This document shows positions 60,601 through 64,000 of a stretch of 64,000 bases of DNA, piece after piece. The stretch's first letter is position 1. Each line of letters begins with the position of its first letter. The notes below the pieces were generated by a model. It did not search any database and was not told the DNA's origin. It saw only the letters and a program-made list of their open reading frames with translations. A program made the translations under genes and the position numbers. This stretch comes from Enoplolaimus lenunculus (taxonomy: Eukaryota; Nematoda; Enoplea; Enoplida; Thoracostomopsidae): contig JASANG010001546.1 in the NCBI GenBank assembly GCA_030248215.1, positions 558,001-622,000 on the forward strand, given 5' to 3'.

Positions 60601-63530
60601 CTAAAAACAGGTAATATTCTGGTCAGTGGTACAATCATCCGTGCTGTATGCTAAATTTTTAAAGCCCAAAAGTTTTCTATTTGAAACAAAACAAACGGAT
60701 AATTTGATTGTAAATTGACAATGTTCCTTCCTGCCTTCCAAACTGATAAAACTGTATTTGATTGGGTCAAAAACTTACCAAACCGCTGGTGCCCGGTACT
60801 CTTCGATCGCAAGACGCAATTTGCGTTTATGCAATGAATTCCTTATTTGCAATGTTGATTCCAAATCGTTGTCTGTTATGCTTAGCAACGCCTGAAGAAA
60901 TTACTCAAAACATTTAAATATCGCATAGGAATGGCGCTATACTTTTTGGCTATTTTAACCCTTTCACTCATAGAGTATACTATGAGCAAGTAAATACAAT
61001 AATGTACGAGCAATAGTCACACTGTGAGCAGTGTTTAACAATTATAACATATATGCGCAGTGCAAAATCTCCACAAGACGTGAGAGCCCCCTCGCCTTGG
61101 GGCTCGAGCGTCAAGCTCCTATAGTTCAGTGGTCATCGTAAACGCCTCCCACCGGTGAAATAGTTAGAAATGACAAATTTGTTTCAAGTTGATTAAACAA
61201 CTCGCCAGCTGTGGTACCTTTCCAGTTTTGACATGATCAACAAACGCATCAACATAAACAGTCATTCCTAACTCAAGTTGAAGCCAAGCGATGACGTGTT
61301 GTTGTTTCCATGACGCGATTGGAGTTCGTCTTGCAGCTGCCAATGATGACATCATTTCTGCACGAGCCAGCTCGGCATTCAACGCAAGATCTGCGGCATT
61401 TTGCGGCGGTTGCGCCAAATAAATTGGCTTATCCGCTTGAAAGTAAAATAAACCAAAAAGTACAAATTCCAGGAACATTCGATAAAAGAACCAGAACGAT
61501 GATATGGCAGAATTTTAAGATTCGGAGTAATTTCTCGGGAACGGATTTGACGTCAAAAGGAGTAGGAGGGCTTATTCCTGCCTGACCAAAATTTGGCCCC
61601 TTGCCAAAGTGTTATCCTCGTCTGTAAATTAAGCAAAACCTCCGCTGCCAAGCCATCAGAATTTCACAATTTTTGCGGGTTCTCAAATGTTAAGCTGGCT
61701 GCGGCTGGAAGTGTAGGATCTATTCCGCTATTCCCTCCAGCCTGCGTTTGCTCCAAAATTGTTGGATTTCGAACAGTTTTTGTATATTCGCGCTTTTCAC
61801 GACCTCCCACCGGTCGTTTGACACCAAAAGCTAAATTTTGTTAAATTAAATTCTGAGTGTAACGATCAGGAGAGGTCATGAGAAGCTCAAATGTGCAAAA
61901 ATTTTCAAACTCCGTCAATTTTTAGCGCAAATCCCGGCTGGGAGACAATGGAAAAGACTCGAAATTGAAACCGAATATACTTAAATGTGTAATAAAAGAA
62001 AAATAACATAAATAAATTTACCAAAATGAGGCGAAAAGCTTGTGCTGTGGCGTCGACGATGAAATAGCGCAGCCGGATTCAGCCATTTACTCGCCCATGA
62101 TGCAGCGCTTGATTGCGCTGGTGTGCTACTTTGATGTGATTGGTTAATTCCGGAAACAATCGGCAATTGGCCAATCAAATTGGAGCTTGCGCTAGATGTG
62201 TCGACAAAACTCGCTGATTGACCAATCTGATTATTGCTCACTTCATCTGCGTCGACGATATTAGCCGATTGACCAACGAAATTAGAGTTCAATGCTTCTG
62301 CGTCAACAAAACTCGCTGATTGGCCAATCAAATTCGAGTTAGACGGCAATAAGCTCGTCGATGCGACACCTCTGCGTGCTCGACTACGAGATGCTCGAAC
62401 GCCATTGGTCGGAGTGTTGTTTGGTGATTGAAATTTTTGTTTTGAACGAAGTAGAATTGGTGATGGTTCAACTGAGCCTTGGGATAACGGTGAAAAAGGA
62501 CTGGGGATAAGACAAGTCGGGTCTGTGCGAGCACTTGAGGGATGCGGATCGTTAAGCATTGGCGAACATTTAATGGCTGGCTGTTGATCGAAAGAGCGTG
62601 ACGATAATGGGAGCTCTGAAGCAGACATCAAAGTAATATGTAGCAAATGGGATAATGACGCTTTCCTGCATGAATATTTTCTATTTCAAGTGTAATCAAT
62701 GCTTTTATTCAGACATTTGTGCAATTCGAATGACCAGTTTGTAATAGGTCTTGTAACTTATCAACCAGTAAATCCTAATATTTCAAATTAAGCACATTTT
62801 TTGCATTTGATTTGTTCTAATTCTGTGTCAATTTTGAGATTAAAAATTGGCTAAAATTCGTCTGTTTGACAACCTATCACAGGCGTGTGATAGGTATTAT
62901 ACGTATTTGAGAATATGAGCCTTGATTTCAAGCGATGATTCAAACTTTGGATCTCTCGACCGGAAACCCTATTAATATATCACAAGAGGGTTGCGTAGAC
63001 TTGTATATTTTGAGAAAATACTTTTTGGCTATTTTAATGCCGTCATGAACCTCTCGACAACGCACGTGAATTGCCGCATGGCGCCGCAAACCCAACTTGT
63101 ACAAACAGTATTGGACATGTGGCGCCGTTTGGAGCCGGACGATAAGTACAGCGTTTTTCTTAGCGGGCAGTGACCGTATTATCAATTGGGTATAGCACCT
63201 ATCACCAGTGCTGACGCCCGCATTGGACTTACTTGAATTTCCGTCCACCCCCACGTCAATATCATCAGTGCTCTCGTACGAAACAATTAGTTGTCCAGTC
63301 TCGGGCAAAGGGGATCCTTGAACTGAAGGGGGTTGGCAGGATGGCGAGACATCTGACATCGAAAGGTATCCAGCGCTGCATGGGGACAAAATATCAGTTG
63401 CGTCCAAAATGTCATGCGGTGACCCCCCGAATGTTGCCATTGGTGAATCAAGGTGGTCTCGGTTAAGATTTCGATGGGAAAGCAAGTGATTGCGTTCGTG
63501 GCTCGACAGTTGAGCGAATTGTGTTTGAAG
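54665..63530 (-). CDS. KAZN: Kazrin orthologue, C-terminal 1373 residues (5' exons beyond window)
   Basis: Kazrin is a coiled-coil plus SAM-domain scaffold at junctions, cytoskeleton and endosomes. Minus-strand exons: 63233-63530, 62022-62615, 61218-61435, 60779-60891, 60133-60367, 59010-59123, 58345-58511, 57831-57984 and 54665-56893. All phases agree (4122 nt). SAM1 at about 340-405 has WKQQHVIAWLQLELGM and LHKRKLRLAIEEYR. SAM2 at about 415-480 has GLVDGRILHVLTKRQL and VTRRFHQQSILKGVELL. SAM3 at about 505-575 has WSNQCFVKWAKSVDL then SGLHGAIAVLEPSFTAENLA. These follow vertebrate kazrin rather than liprins. Before SAM1 is a Ser-rich exon with a 17-residue repeat. After SAM3, SKIRGSIGRVFGF resembles the kazrin segment that follows SAM3. 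A 740-residue Ser/Asn/Gln-rich exon follows, with poly-Gln and poly-Asn, ending AETDL, a class I PDZ-ligand form. The first exon seen starts at a TTTCAG acceptor in phase 0, so the coiled-coil N-terminus lies off the right edge. Confidence 0.9.
57034..57296. mobile_element. TIR element, GGCGGAGGTAC...GGACCC family, copy 2
   Basis: 263 bp in the last kazrin intron (56894-57830). The left end GGCGGAAGTACGCAATATGG pairs with the right end's inverse GGCGGAGGTACAATCTGG, each followed by ACCC. Related to 30779-31180. Confidence 0.8.
57599..57692. mobile_element. PIF/Harbinger-like MITE, 94 bp
   Basis: Short copy with ends CGATGGCGCTATACTTGTCG and the inverse AAGTATATCCGCCACCC, TTA on the left and TAA on the right. 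Same kazrin intron as 57034-57296. Confidence 0.7.
58109..58255. mobile_element. PIF/Harbinger-like MITE, variant subfamily
   Basis: Starts GTAGCGCTATACACG and ends AAGTACAGCGCAACCCC then TAA. The middle TAAAAATTTTACTAAAAATTCCACC matches the partial copy near 37910-37945, defining a subfamily with a different centre. Kazrin intron 57985-58344. Confidence 0.6.
59150..59480. repeat. GGATTC-hexamer dispersed repeat, copy 1
   Basis: Shares ordered blocks with 63574-63908 in the same orientation: GGATTCGG runs, AACAGTG, ACAAAT, AACTGAGGTCGGG, CAAATTATAGATATAACTGAAATTT, and the end ATTCGATGCCACCCTGG. It lies in the kazrin intron 59124-60132. The left end is not sharply defined. Confidence 0.65.
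59739..59850. mobile_element. PIF/Harbinger-like MITE, degenerate right end
   Basis: Starts GGGTGGCGTTATACTTGTCG after TAA. The right end has decayed into GTACCGTACGGC. Kazrin intron 59124-60132. Confidence 0.5.
60959..61157. mobile_element. piggyBac-like TTAA MITE, truncated, inside a PIF/Harbinger-like MITE end
   Basis: Begins CCCTTTCACTCATAG after TTAA (60955-60958) and keeps ACAAGACGTGAGAGCCCCCTCG, TATAGTTCAGTGGTCATCG and CGCCTCCCACC, then stops before the B-box-like part. Immediately left is AATGGCGCTATACTTTTTGG, a TWA-family end, so one element probably landed in another. Kazrin intron 60892-61217. Confidence 0.6.
62165..62360 (-). repeat. KAZN: 51-bp (17-residue) coding tandem repeat in kazrin
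   Basis: Inside kazrin exon 62022-62615, three and a third degenerate copies of a 17-residue unit of the pattern SNxIGQSAxxVDAxxxx. They begin at residues SNLIGQSASFVDA and end at SNLIGQLP. No known motif is recognised. Confidence 0.8.
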
Positions 63531-63573
63531 CTGAAATGTTTCAATTTTTAAGGATAAAAATACTTAACCATGA

Positions 63574-63908
63574 AGGATTGGTTTGGTCGGAACGCATTGT
63601 TCGGATCCGGATTCAGCAAAAATTTACGGTTTGAATTCGGAATCGGTTGTGAAAGCGCCGATTTCAACGAATCCAACAGTGGCCGGCAATTTACGTTTTT
63701 CATTTTTAAACAAAAAAATTAAAACTTGTTATATAAATCAAAATTTTTTATTTTAGGTCACAAATCTCAGAACTGCGGTCGGGTACATTTTTCTGCAACA
63801 AATTATAGATATAACTGAAATTTTGTAATACGGAAGATTCCGATTCGGAAACTTAGCTATGGATTCGGATTCGGTCAATCCGTGGATTCTATGCCGCCCT
63901 GGTCGAAA
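63574..63908. repeat. GGATTC-hexamer dispersed repeat, copy 2
   Basis: Counterpart of 59150-59480, in the intron upstream of kazrin exon 63233-63530. It has GGATCCGGATTC and GGATTCGGATTCGG runs at both sides and the shared end ATTCTATGCCGCCCTGG. Confidence 0.65.
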
Positions 63909-64000
63909 GTTTCAAAGTACCGTAAACACGTTAGCAGGTGGAAGTGTGGCGTATGGTAAAATCAGATATTAGGTTTTTCAGAATGCTTCAAACTACCTTT

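Overview
The window looks like AT-rich, repeat-laden chromosomal DNA of an animal, most likely a nematode. Genes have many phase-consistent GT-AG introns. One secreted protein combines EGF modules with a ShKT six-cysteine module, an abundant nematode extracellular fold. Arrays of TTAGGC, the nematode-type telomere hexamer, recur inside small mobile elements. The nematode assignment is inference; the eukaryotic assignment is secure. All exon models below were built by eye from splice sites, reading phase and family resemblance.

Seven protein-coding genes are supported. From left to right: a PLAAT/HRASLS-type phospholipase-acyltransferase (minus, four exons, 1912-4651); the rRNA m5C methyltransferase NSUN5 (minus, one exon, 7044-8423); the MOCS3/UBA4 sulfur carrier activating enzyme (minus, two exons, 10557-12381); guanylate kinase (minus, seven exons, 15707-22803, extreme C-terminus not found); a secreted single-Reeler-domain protein (plus, three exons, 33070-36197); a large secreted protein with four EGF repeats, a ShKT module and a nitrobindin/THAP4-like beta-barrel (plus, eleven exons, 39245-51727); and the 3' part of a kazrin orthologue with three SAM domains and a long disordered tail (minus, nine exons seen, 54665-63530, continuing past the right edge). 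The first four are conserved intracellular housekeeping or signalling genes. The two plus-strand genes encode secreted proteins. Nothing suggests operons or a common pathway.

The space between and inside genes is filled with short non-autonomous DNA transposons. At least eight families with terminal inverted repeats are visible: a TWA-target PIF/Harbinger-like family (ends GGGTTGCGCTATACTT), a TTAA-target piggyBac-like family that carries a tRNA-like segment, an hAT-like family with an 8-bp target duplication, a TA-target pogo-like element, a family with internal TTAGGC arrays, and several unassigned ones. tRNA-derived SINE-like sequences, minisatellites (69-bp, 52-bp and 21-bp units), microsatellites, a 635-bp tandem duplication and a 1.5-kb inverted-repeat block are also present. 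No retroviral, LTR, Polinton or other capsid/envelope-type coding sequence was recognised.

Points most worth follow-up: the EGF-ShKT-nitrobindin architecture, whose barrel seems to lack the heme-ligand histidine; a mobile element whose target duplication forms part of a guanylate kinase 5' splice site; a PLAAT intron made almost entirely of one element; a minisatellite that encodes the PLAAT C-terminus; and mobile elements carrying telomere-like repeats.
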